A DNA stretch of 36,221 bases, from assembly GCF_016744625.1 (NCBI RefSeq), contig NZ_JADGDZ010000026.1, positions 1 to 36,221 on the forward strand. Direction: 5' to 3'. A program made the translations under genes and the position numbers. Below, one piece after another: positions 18,956-26,675 of the stretch (within the stretch, counting starts at the first letter, position 1; each line of letters starts with the position of its first letter). The notes below the pieces were generated by a model. It was not told the origin of the DNA. It ran no database searches and was given only the letters and a program-made list of their open reading frames with translations. The DNA comes from Winogradskyella sp. GTDB taxonomy: Bacteria; Bacteroidota; Bacteroidia; Flavobacteriales; Flavobacteriaceae.

Positions 18956-18986
18956 TTGCGGTTTATTAAAAATGAAAATATATTCG
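18956..18986 (+). promoter_or_regulatory. Promoter of the imelysin gene
   Basis: TTG (18956-18958), 20 bp, then TATATTCG (18979-18986), one mismatch from the Bacteroidota -7 consensus TAnnTTTG. Predicted transcription start is near 18992, inside the inner operator. Confidence 0.6.
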
Positions 18987-18990
18987 CACC

Positions 18991-19013
18991 TTATTTTTAA
19001 ACAGTCTAAATAA
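18991..19013 (+). promoter_or_regulatory. Inner operator of the imelysin promoter
   Basis: Form TTATTTT-N9-TAAATAA, over the predicted transcription start and 7 bp before the ATG. It matches the inner operator of the porin promoter at 19 of 23 positions; the gene-proximal half AGTCTAAATAAA is identical in both. The position fits repression. Confidence 0.72.
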
Positions 19014-19020
19014 ATATAAT

Positions 19021-20184
19021 ATGAATTTAAATTTTAAAAGCTTAACAATTTTATCAATTTTCGCACTCCTTTCATTCTCTTGTGGAAGTGATGATGATTC
19101 TAGTTCATCAAATAATTTAACACAAAAATCTGATGTTATTTCTAATTACGCAGCTATTGTTTTAACAAGTTACCAAGCTGCATTAACTGATGCACAAGCA
19201 TTGGAAACTTCAATAAATACATTTGTATCTTCACCTAATGATGCAAACTTTACAGCAGCAAAAGACGCATGGAAAACTGCTAGAGAAAGCTATGGTCCTA
19301 CAGAAGCTTATCGTTTTGCTAATGGTCCTATTGATACAGGTACAACAGAAGATGTTGAAGGTTGGTTAAACTCTTGGCCTTTAGATGAAGTATTTATTGA
19401 TTATGTAGATGGAAATACAACTTCTGGCATAATTAATAATACAGTAGAAGCAATTACTAAAGCTAACCTTACTGGACTTAATGGTGCAAACAATTCTGAA
19501 GCAAATGTTGCCATCGGTTACCACGCTATAGAATTTTTACTTTGGGGACAAGATTATACAGACCCTTCTAACCAATTAGCAGGACAAAGACCATATACAG
19601 ATTATGTTGATGGAGGAACTGCTTCTAACCAAGATAGAAGAAGAGATTATCTTACTGTTTGTGCAGATTTAATTACTGATCATTTACAAATAGTAATAGA
19701 AGAATGGGATACTAATGGTACATATAGATCTACATTTTTAGTTTTAAATGAAGATGAAGCATTAAAAAACATGCTAGGTATTGCTGAACTTGCTGGTTCT
19801 GAATTAGCAGTTGAACGTATGGAAGTTGCTTTGAATTTAAATGACCAAGAAGACGAGCACTCTTGTTTTAGTGATAATACACACAGAGATATTCGTTTAA
19901 ATTTAGATGGTGTTGCTAATGTGTATAGAGGTAGCTATAGTTCTATTAATGGAGCTTCACTTGAAGATTTAATAACAGAAGCTGACGCTACACTTGGAGC
20001 AAGTATTACTGCTTTATTAACTATTGCAGAAAGTGAAGTAAATGCTACGGCTATTCCTTTTGATTATGCAATTACTAATTCTGGAGAAACTGCCCAAGTC
20101 GCAACTGCGATACAAGCATTAAAAGATTTTAGTGATGAACTTGTTTTAGGAGCTGCTGCTCTAGGAATCACAATAAATCTTTAA
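19021..20184 (+). CDS. Imelysin-family lipoprotein (iron-related)
   Basis: 387 residues. Lipobox at C21 (LLSFSCGSDDD) followed by a run of Asp/Ser, the Bacteroidota signal linked to surface export of lipoproteins. The imelysin GxHxxE motif is intact: G166-Y-H168-A-I-E171 in GYHAIEFLLWGQD. The family (IrpA, IcmP, and the imelysin domain of EfeO/EfeM) is tied to iron uptake and has a two-bundle helical fold; no peptidase activity is assumed. It is the first gene of a group with a di-heme oxidoreductase, a second imelysin and an HTTM protein. It has its own operator-flanked promoter and its own terminator. Confidence 0.93.
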   Translation: MNLNFKSLTILSIFALLSFSCGSDDDSSSSNNLTQKSDVISNYAAIVLTSYQAALTDAQALETSINTFVSSPNDANFTAAKDAWKTARESYGPTEAYRFANGPIDTGTTEDVEGWLNSWPLDEVFIDYVDGNTTSGIINNTVEAITKANLTGLNGANNSEANVAIGYHAIEFLLWGQDYTDPSNQLAGQRPYTDYVDGGTASNQDRRRDYLTVCADLITDHLQIVIEEWDTNGTYRSTFLVLNEDEALKNMLGIAELAGSELAVERMEVALNLNDQEDEHSCFSDNTHRDIRLNLDGVANVYRGSYSSINGASLEDLITEADATLGASITALLTIAESEVNATAIPFDYAITNSGETAQVATAIQALKDFSDELVLGAAALGITINL

Positions 20185-20198
20185 TACTAAAAAACAAC

Positions 20199-20238
20199 AA
20201 AAGTCAGAATTTCAAATATTGATTCTCTGACTTTTTTT
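20199..20238 (+). terminator. Terminator after the first imelysin gene
   Basis: Stem AAAAGTCAGA / TCTGACTTTT (20199-20208, 20226-20235), internally extended by AT pairs, ending in a run of seven T. It lies 14 bp past the stop codon and 76 bp before the di-heme gene. It may limit rather than abolish read-through, since no clear second promoter follows. Confidence 0.8.
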
Positions 20239-20313
20239 GTTCAATATCAATAGACAAATAGATAATAAAAAATTCTATTTGCATTAAACTTCTAAACTAA
20301 ACCACATAGGCTT

Positions 20314-21717
20314 ATGCAACCAAAAAAGAGACAGTTCTCTTTACTTATCGTTTTATTTCTGTTAGCTTATAGTTGCCAAACAGATGATGATAATTATACT
20401 CCATTAATAGCAGAAGAAGGTGAGGCATATTCTGGTGGTGAGACAACAGTTTTTAATACATCTCCTGAAGCATTTGGTTTTAAAGCTGCAAACTTAGATC
20501 AAAGCTTAGATGCAGATTTTGGCATTGGTAATTCTTTGTTTAGGCAAAATTGGGTGACCGCTCCAGCATCAACAACAGCAAGAGATGGTTTAGGTCCATT
20601 TTTTAATGCTCGCGCATGTTCTGGTTGCCATTTTAAAGATGGTCGTGGAAGAGCACCTCTTTTTAATGGAGATACAAATCATGGTATGCTATTACGCCTA
20701 AGTATTCCTGGAACAACAGCAAATGGATCTAATCTACCTGAGCCTATTTATGGAGGTCAATTACAAGATAATGCCATATTAAATACGTCTGCAGAAGCTA
20801 ATTTTGAAATCACATACACAAACATTGTAGTTGAATATCCCGATGGAAATACAGTTACTTTACAAAAACCTACCTATAGTTTTGCAAATCTAGCCTATGG
20901 TGAAATGGCTTCAAATGTTCAGATTTCACCTCGTGTAGGAAATCAAATGATTGGTCTTGGTCTACTTGAAGCAATTCCGGAATCTACACTAATCGGCTTC
21001 TCTGATGAATTTGATAGTGATAACGATGGAATTTCGGGTAAACCTAACTACGCATGGAATGTGCAAACGCAATCTTTAACTATTGGTCGTTTTGGCTGGA
21101 AAGCAAATACACCTACTATAAAACAACAAGTGGCTGGAGCTTTTTCTGGTGATTTAGGTATTACATCATCTTTATTTCCAGATGAGAACTGTCCAACTGG
21201 AGTTGATTGCAATGATTTTATTACTGGTGGCACTCCAGAAATTATAGACTTAAATCTTAATAGAGTTACAACATACTCAAGTGTACTTAATGTTCCTGGT
21301 CGTAGAGATTATGACGAACAAAATGTATTAGAAGGAAAAGAACTGTTTAATTCTGCTAATTGCACAGCTTGTCACAAACCAAAAATAGTAACAGGTAATC
21401 ATACAATTGAAGCATTAGAGAATCAAACTATACGACCATATACAGATTTACTTTTGCATGATATGGGAGAAGGATTAGCTGATAATAGACCAGATTTTAA
21501 TGCTAATGGACAAGAATGGCGAACACAACCACTTTGGGGAATTGGACTTATAGAAACTGTAAATAACCATACCAACTTACTGCACGACGGTCGTGCAAGA
21601 AACATAGAAGAAGCTATTTTATGGCACGATGGTGAAGCTGCAGAGGCTAAAAATAACTTCATGAATTTATCAGCAACAAAAAGACAACTGGTATTAGATT
21701 TTATAAACTCTTTATAG
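20314..21717 (+). CDS. Di-heme oxidoreductase family lipoprotein (DUF1111)
   Basis: 467 residues. Lipobox at C21 (LLAYSCQTDDD). Two c-type heme motifs: C102-S-G-C105-H106 (ARACSGCHF) and C350-T-A-C353-H354 (NCTACHK). The rest matches the DUF1111 thiol/di-heme oxidoreductase family, including FFNARACSGCHFKDGRG, VPGRRDYDEQNVLEGKELF and the closing LLHDGRARNIEEAILWHDGEA. The same kind of protein sits between two imelysin genes in gammaproteobacteria such as Pseudomonas (PA4370-PA4373 region, from memory), which supports a role in iron acquisition, perhaps redox release of the metal. It ends 2 bp before the second imelysin gene. Confidence 0.92.
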   Translation: MQPKKRQFSLLIVLFLLAYSCQTDDDNYTPLIAEEGEAYSGGETTVFNTSPEAFGFKAANLDQSLDADFGIGNSLFRQNWVTAPASTTARDGLGPFFNARACSGCHFKDGRGRAPLFNGDTNHGMLLRLSIPGTTANGSNLPEPIYGGQLQDNAILNTSAEANFEITYTNIVVEYPDGNTVTLQKPTYSFANLAYGEMASNVQISPRVGNQMIGLGLLEAIPESTLIGFSDEFDSDNDGISGKPNYAWNVQTQSLTIGRFGWKANTPTIKQQVAGAFSGDLGITSSLFPDENCPTGVDCNDFITGGTPEIIDLNLNRVTTYSSVLNVPGRRDYDEQNVLEGKELFNSANCTACHKPKIVTGNHTIEALENQTIRPYTDLLLHDMGEGLADNRPDFNANGQEWRTQPLWGIGLIETVNNHTNLLHDGRARNIEEAILWHDGEAAEAKNNFMNLSATKRQLVLDFINSL

Positions 21718-21719
21718 CA

Positions 21720-22838
21720 ATGGCATTTACATTAAAAAAAGCATCTTATCTATTCTTTATTATTAGTTTACTTTTTATTATTACTATTAGCTGTGATACA
21801 AATGGTATTAACGAAAAACAATTTAGAACTGAATATTACAAAGAAACTCAACTATCTAATATATATGATAACGAAATTTCTAAATTAAACGAGCAACTTA
21901 TTGAAGCAACAATACGTCTAAATGTAATTACTGAAGAATTTGCACAACAACCAACACTAGTAAATTTAATTTCAATAAGAAATGAATGGACAGAAATGGT
22001 GTTAGTCTGGAAACAATTAGAGCTTTATAGAGTTGGTCCTATTTCTAGTAGTTATATCTATTATCGAATAAACTATTGGCCAACAAACATCACATTTATT
22101 AATAACTTTATTGACGGAACAGATGTGATTAACGAAAGTTATATTGAAAGCAAAGGTGGATCTGCAAAAGGGATTTCTGCATTAGAATATTTGTTGTTTA
22201 ATACAGATGCAGAAACAACATTAAACAGCTTTACAACAGATTTCAATTTTGAAAGACGATTAGATTACTTAGTCAGTCTATCACAAAACTTAATAACTAA
22301 AACGCAAGAACTAGAAGCACTTTGGATTGCTTACAATCCTGAGTTTATTAGTGCGACAGAAGTTGGGTTAGACGGAAGTCAAAATTTAGTTATAAATGAA
22401 ATGGTAGCTTTACTCGAAGAAATCAAAATCTATAAATTAGGTAAAGCTCTTGGAGATACAAATGGAGGAGCAATAGATATTAATGAACTTGAAGCTTACA
22501 GAAGTCAAAAATCTCTTGAAATTATTAAAGCTAACTTAAAAAGTTTAGAACGCAGTTTTAATGGAGATTTTGCTCAAACACCTTTTAGAATTGGTTTTGA
22601 TGATTACTTAATTCAATTAGGTTATGAAAGTTTGGCTATAGAGATAAACAATAACTTCATTAATTGTTATACTAAAATAGATGCAATTAATAATCCGCTT
22701 ATCATTGAAGTTGTTAATAGCACCCAAAACGTTACAGATTTACAAACTGCAGTAACGGAATTATTAGTACTCATAAAAGTAGATATGGCAAATGCAATTG
22801 GCTCTACAATTACATTTAATGATAATGATGGTGATTAG
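21720..22838 (+). CDS. Second imelysin-family lipoprotein, GxHxxE motif altered
   Basis: 372 residues. Lipobox at C25 (ITISCDTNG). Imelysin-like throughout (WTEMVLVWKQLELYRVGPI; INYWPTN corresponding to the NSWPLD of the first copy). The signature is G151-I-S153-A-L-E156 (KGISALEYLLFN), so the histidine of GxHxxE is replaced by serine. The paralogue may therefore bind a different ligand or act as a scaffold. Its ATG follows the di-heme stop by 2 bp, and the HTTM gene follows 42 bp later, so the three genes are one transcript. Confidence 0.88.
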   Translation: MAFTLKKASYLFFIISLLFIITISCDTNGINEKQFRTEYYKETQLSNIYDNEISKLNEQLIEATIRLNVITEEFAQQPTLVNLISIRNEWTEMVLVWKQLELYRVGPISSSYIYYRINYWPTNITFINNFIDGTDVINESYIESKGGSAKGISALEYLLFNTDAETTLNSFTTDFNFERRLDYLVSLSQNLITKTQELEALWIAYNPEFISATEVGLDGSQNLVINEMVALLEEIKIYKLGKALGDTNGGAIDINELEAYRSQKSLEIIKANLKSLERSFNGDFAQTPFRIGFDDYLIQLGYESLAIEINNNFINCYTKIDAINNPLIIEVVNSTQNVTDLQTAVTELLVLIKVDMANAIGSTITFNDNDGD

Positions 22839-22880
22839 GATTTTGTAATACCGTTAAATAGAAACCATAAACCGATAAAA

Positions 22881-24221
22881 TTGAAACTCAGCTACTCAAA
22901 ATTAAAATTAGCATTACTTAAAGAAATTTCAATTTTTCCTCTTGTTGTTTTTAGAATAGCATTTGGGTTACTTTTGTGTTTTTCGCTTTTTAGATTTATG
23001 TATAATGGTTGGATTGAAGACTGCTACACTACTCCATTATTTCATTTCACGTATCAGTATTTTAATTGGGTAACACCATTTGAAACTTCAATAATGTATT
23101 TTATTGTTAGTGTTTGTGGACTTTCTGCCTTGTTTATAGGTCTTGGTTTTTTGTATAGAATATCAACAATAGTATTCTTTTTGTCCTTTACTTATTTAGA
23201 GCTTATTGAGAAATCTTGGTATTTAAATCATTACTATTTTGTATCGTTGGTTGCTTTTCTTTTAATATGTGTACCAGCTCATAGAAGGTTTTCTCTAGAT
23301 TCTAGAATAAAATCTGACCTACAATTAAACACAGTGCCAAATTGGACAATTGTTATATTAAAACTACAACTATGTTGCGTGTATTTTTTTGGCGGCATTG
23401 CAAAATTAAATTCCGATTGGTTATTAAATGCTCAACCTTTAAAAATTTGGCTTAAAGCACGTGTAGATTTACCAATCCTTGGTTCGCTTTTTGAGTATGA
23501 TATTACACCTTACCTATTTAGTTGGAGCGGAATGCTCTATGATCTCATAATTCCATTTTTATTATGGACAAAAAAGACAAGACCAATAGCATACGTTTTT
23601 GTTGTGTTTTTTCATGTGATAACTTATGCCTTATTTAATATTGGTATGTTTCCATGGTTAATGATTTTTGGTAGTTTAATTTTTATCACTAAACAAGAGT
23701 GGCAAGTCATTAATAATAAGCTATTTAATTTTCAACCTTCAAAGGTTATCCAATTCAAAAATTATAAAACTAAAGGGTTTGTAATACCCATGATAATTAT
23801 CTTTTTTTCATTTCAATTCTTATTCCCTTTTCGTCATCATCTGCTAACTGATAATGTGTTTTGGACTGAAAATGGTTTTCGATTTTCTTGGCACGTTATG
23901 GTTATGGAAAAAAACGGTTATACAGAATTTACCGTTATTAATAATGACACTAATGAGCGTTGGGTAGAATATCCATCGCAGACATTAAGTACAATTCAAA
24001 AAAAGCAAATGAGTTTTCAGCCAGATATGATTTGGCAATATGCGCAATTCTTAAAAGAAAAATACACAAATAAAGAAGTTACAAACTGTAGTATTTATGT
24101 GACATCTAAAGTAGCTTTAAACGGACGTTTTTCTCAAACATTCATTAACCCTAAAACGGATTTGGTGAGTTTAAAGTCTGTAGATGAGATTTACAATTAT
24201 ATTGTTCCGCTTAAAGATTAG
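22881..24221 (+). CDS. HTTM-domain membrane protein (vitamin K-dependent carboxylase-like)
   Basis: 446 residues. The start is TTG at 22881 (MKLSYSKLKLALLK); no nearby ATG keeps the first helix. The N-terminal half has several membrane helices (VVFRIAFGLLLCFSLFRFM; FFGGIAKLNSDWLLNAQPL; IPFLLWTKKTRPIAYVF) typical of the HTTM family related to gamma-glutamyl carboxylase. The C-terminal part (from about residue 320) is extracytoplasmic. Enzymatic activity in bacteria is unproven. Members often accompany imelysin and di-heme genes in Bacteroidota (from memory). Its TAG stop overlaps the convergent gene's TAA by 4 bp. Confidence 0.87.
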   Translation: MKLSYSKLKLALLKEISIFPLVVFRIAFGLLLCFSLFRFMYNGWIEDCYTTPLFHFTYQYFNWVTPFETSIMYFIVSVCGLSALFIGLGFLYRISTIVFFLSFTYLELIEKSWYLNHYYFVSLVAFLLICVPAHRRFSLDSRIKSDLQLNTVPNWTIVILKLQLCCVYFFGGIAKLNSDWLLNAQPLKIWLKARVDLPILGSLFEYDITPYLFSWSGMLYDLIIPFLLWTKKTRPIAYVFVVFFHVITYALFNIGMFPWLMIFGSLIFITKQEWQVINNKLFNFQPSKVIQFKNYKTKGFVIPMIIIFFSFQFLFPFRHHLLTDNVFWTENGFRFSWHVMVMEKNGYTEFTVINNDTNERWVEYPSQTLSTIQKKQMSFQPDMIWQYAQFLKEKYTNKEVTNCSIYVTSKVALNGRFSQTFINPKTDLVSLKSVDEIYNYIVPLKD

Positions 24222-24709
24222 CTCTTTTTTTGAAACAATTGATATAAAATTATTAATGTAGAAGCGACAAAAGTAAAGGTCATTAGAGTACCAGAAAACA
24301 TAATGATATATTTTGTCCAGAGCATACCTTTCCAGAGTAAATAGATACCGCCAAATGTTAGTACAACTGAGATAAAAGGTTCTATCATTAAAAACATTTT
24401 CAGCTTATTACTAAGCCTTGTAACACTTAGAATTAAGCCTACTAAAAAGAAAATAATAGACATAGATAAAATATGTCCGTGAACTAAAGTGAGCATTTCT
24501 TGTTCACTTTTTTTAAACTTCATCACTTTTGCATCTTCATCAGCTTCGTTGCCTAAATACTGTTCCTCTATGCCATTTGGATTGGCAGAAGAAGTTTCAC
24601 TAACAAACAATAGGCCCGAATAAAAACCAATACTTAATACAACAATAAAAGCTGCAATAAGCAGCTTTAATTCTTTTGGAAACGATTCTATACGTCCGTT
24701 TAACACCAT
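24218..24709 (-). CDS. Small four-helix membrane protein, possible heme or electron-transfer partner
   Basis: 163 residues, unrecognised. Four hydrophobic segments: about residues 15-36, 76-98, 107-125 and 132-155. The second starts with LVHGHILSMS; two histidines at a membrane boundary could coordinate heme or a metal, but this is inference. The first and second helices are separated by a charged loop of about 40 residues, probably extracytoplasmic. The start codon overlaps the stop of the FMN-binding gene by one base (TAATG), so the two are translationally coupled. Third gene of the porin operon. Confidence 0.75.
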   Translation of the reverse strand: MVLNGRIESFPKELKLLIAAFIVVLSIGFYSGLLFVSETSSANPNGIEEQYLGNEADEDAKVMKFKKSEQEMLTLVHGHILSMSIIFFLVGLILSVTRLSNKLKMFLMIEPFISVVLTFGGIYLLWKGMLWTKYIIMFSGTLMTFTFVASTLIILYQLFQKKS

Positions 24710-25230
24710 TATAATATACCTTTTTCGTTAAGTATTTTTAAAGATTTCATTAAATCATTCATGGCATTTGTCATAGAACGAACAGAGATTGTAGCACCAG
24801 AAATAGCATCGATATTATCTCCGTATCTAAATTCATTATCTTTAGATTTACCAATGTATTGTTTTAACCAACGTTTGCTTCCTATTTCGCCTCCATAATC
24901 TTCGCGATAGATTAAAACCTTCGCCTTTACAATAACTAGGTTTTTATCTAATAGTACCAAATAATCAAACTGATCTGTTTTACTTGGTGCTTTAGATACA
25001 TAGGCATAACCCAAATGTATTGAGTCTTTTTTTATTTCAAAGAAATTATCCACGCCAAAAGCTGACGGTAATTCTTTTGCAATTTCAGAATCTATAGTTT
25101 TAGCATTGAATGAAAATGTATCTACATAATACGTTTTCTTAATTTCAGAATCAACTTTCTTTTGAATTTTTTTAGGTAAACTAAAAGATGCTATTGATAA
25201 AATTAATATGATAATGCTTAAAACCTTCAT
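24709..25230 (-). CDS. FMN-binding domain protein with flavinylation motif
   Basis: 173 residues, with an N-terminal signal or anchor (VLSIIILILSIASFSL). The FMN_bind domain carries DAISGATISVRS with the SGAT flavinylation motif; T147 is the predicted site of covalent FMN through a phosphoester bond, attached outside the cytoplasm by an ApbE-type transferase. No apbE gene is in the window. Related domains are found in RnfG/NqrC and in extracytoplasmic electron-transfer chains. It lies 28 bp after the porin gene and overlaps the membrane protein gene, so a redox function next to an outer-membrane porin is likely; ferric reduction is an inference. Confidence 0.88.
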   Translation of the reverse strand: MKVLSIIILILSIASFSLPKKIQKKVDSEIKKTYYVDTFSFNAKTIDSEIAKELPSAFGVDNFFEIKKDSIHLGYAYVSKAPSKTDQFDYLVLLDKNLVIVKAKVLIYREDYGGEIGSKRWLKQYIGKSKDNEFRYGDNIDAISGATISVRSMTNAMNDLMKSLKILNEKGIL

Positions 25231-25258
25231 GTTACAAAATTATTGAATTAATAATTAT

Positions 25259-26416
25259 TTAGAACCAAACTCCTAAGCCAATATTTAATTGATTAGCATT
25301 GTTTGCATTAGTTGCGTCATCAAATAATTGGTAATCTGCTTTTACAACTGCACCAGGAGCCAACTTATAGCTCAGTCCAAACGTCCACTCGTTTCTATCG
25401 TAAGCATCATTTTTAATCAATCCTCCTTCAACTGAAGCATGTGTATCGTAGTCAGAAAAACGTGCAAATGCATATAACTGCTGCTCTTTTTTTTGTGGTA
25501 ATAAATTAAAAGAACCTTCGACATACCATCCTTGTAATGCACTTCCTAAGTCAGCGCCATTAAGAGCATTGTAATCATCAGTATCAGAAATGCTTGCATG
25601 AATAAACTGTCCTCTTGCAGCAAATCGTTTATAAGCGTAGCGTGCATCTACACCAATCATAGAAATACCAACACTTGTACCATCTATATCTTCTACATCA
25701 TCTTCAGCTTGAGTTTTACCAAAATAACCTGATAAACCTAGACGTAATCCTGAAACTCCATAATAATCTAATTTGGCAGCTAAATTTGGAGAATCTATTG
25801 TAGATTGAATTCCTTTTTGTCTCCCGTTTCTAAGACCATTAGCACCACCTAAGACCTTAGTACCATTAACAGATTTAAATCCATTAAAAACATAAGCTTG
25901 ATAACGTAATGAAACATCATCTAATCTACCAGCAACACCAAAACCAATTTCTCTCCAAGTCGTTGGCACGATAGCTCTGTCTATGCTAGGTCGTTCTACA
26001 CCATTAAAAGTTGTTGGTTCGTGATACTCATTTGTAATACCCATTGGCACTAACATTAAACCACCTCTTAAGTTTACATTATCAGTTAAACTATACTGAA
26101 TAAAAGCTTGTTCTACAAACACTTCTTCAACATGCTCAAATTCTATTTCTGTTACGAACTGAACTTTATCATTAAACTTATACCCAAAAAGTATAACCAA
26201 TCGCTGAATGTCTAATTCTCCATTATCGGCTTCTGGTTGGTTGTAAGTAATCTCACCATAACCACCAACGGTAACACCTGTATTAATATTACCAGACAAA
26301 ATACGTTGTGCAGCATTTTGTTGATTTTGAGGATTTGTATACAACGAATCCGGTACAGTTTGTGCATAAGTAATTGCCCCAACTAATAATGCAAATAATA
26401 ATGTAATTTTCTTCAT
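25259..26416 (-). CDS. Porin-like outer-membrane beta-barrel protein
   Basis: 385 residues. Signal peptide ends near ITYAQ (residue 19). The mature protein has alternating amphipathic strands (VGGYGEITYNQ, VQFVTEIEFEH, YAFARFSDYD) and ends in a terminal aromatic residue (LGVWF), the usual barrel closing. It resembles the phosphate-selective porin O/P-like group of Bacteroidota, but the substrate cannot be told. It lacks a TonB box and plug, so it is not a TonB-dependent receptor. First gene of an operon with the FMN protein and the small membrane protein, under an operator-flanked consensus promoter. Confidence 0.87.
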   Translation of the reverse strand: MKKITLLFALLVGAITYAQTVPDSLYTNPQNQQNAAQRILSGNINTGVTVGGYGEITYNQPEADNGELDIQRLVILFGYKFNDKVQFVTEIEFEHVEEVFVEQAFIQYSLTDNVNLRGGLMLVPMGITNEYHEPTTFNGVERPSIDRAIVPTTWREIGFGVAGRLDDVSLRYQAYVFNGFKSVNGTKVLGGANGLRNGRQKGIQSTIDSPNLAAKLDYYGVSGLRLGLSGYFGKTQAEDDVEDIDGTSVGISMIGVDARYAYKRFAARGQFIHASISDTDDYNALNGADLGSALQGWYVEGSFNLLPQKKEQQLYAFARFSDYDTHASVEGGLIKNDAYDRNEWTFGLSYKLAPGAVVKADYQLFDDATNANNANQLNIGLGVWF

Positions 26417-26436
26417 TTGGAATTTTATTTTAATCT

Positions 26437-26459
26437 TTATTTAGACTTGATATAAATAA
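26437..26459 (-). promoter_or_regulatory. Inner operator of the porin promoter
   Basis: Form TTATTTA-N9-TAAATAA, between the predicted transcription start and the ATG (20 bp before it). Read on the minus strand it matches the inner imelysin operator at 19 of 23 positions. Confidence 0.72.
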
Positions 26460-26476
26460 TTTTTTAATTGAAGATG

Positions 26477-26507
26477 CAAATTTAAAACACAAAACAATAT
26501 ACACAAA
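26477..26507 (-). promoter_or_regulatory. Promoter of the porin-FMN operon
   Basis: On the minus strand TTTG (26504-26507), 19 bp, TAAATTTG (26477-26484): a full match to the Bacteroidota consensus. Predicted transcription start is near 26471, giving a leader of about 55 nt. Confidence 0.75.
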
Positions 26508-26509
26508 GT

Positions 26510-26532
26510 TTATTTAGATTAATTTTAAATAA
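26510..26532 (-). promoter_or_regulatory. Outer operator of the porin promoter
   Basis: Form TTATTTA-N9-TAAATAA. The flanking base pairs extend the palindrome to GTTTATTTA / TAAATAAAC (26508-26534). It abuts the -33 element and matches the outer imelysin operator at 20 of 23 positions. The rest of the 259-base gap up to the HMG-CoA lyase end holds nothing recognisable. Confidence 0.72.
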
Positions 26533-26675
26533 ACTTTCATGCAACTGATTAACAGCGTGTTAAAAATTAATAAGTAAAGAAAGTCAAAATAAATTGATAA
26601 TAAAAAGTAAGAGTTACAAGTACTTAATTGTCAACTAATTATTAACTTGTTGAAGCGATTAATTCTATTAAACCA

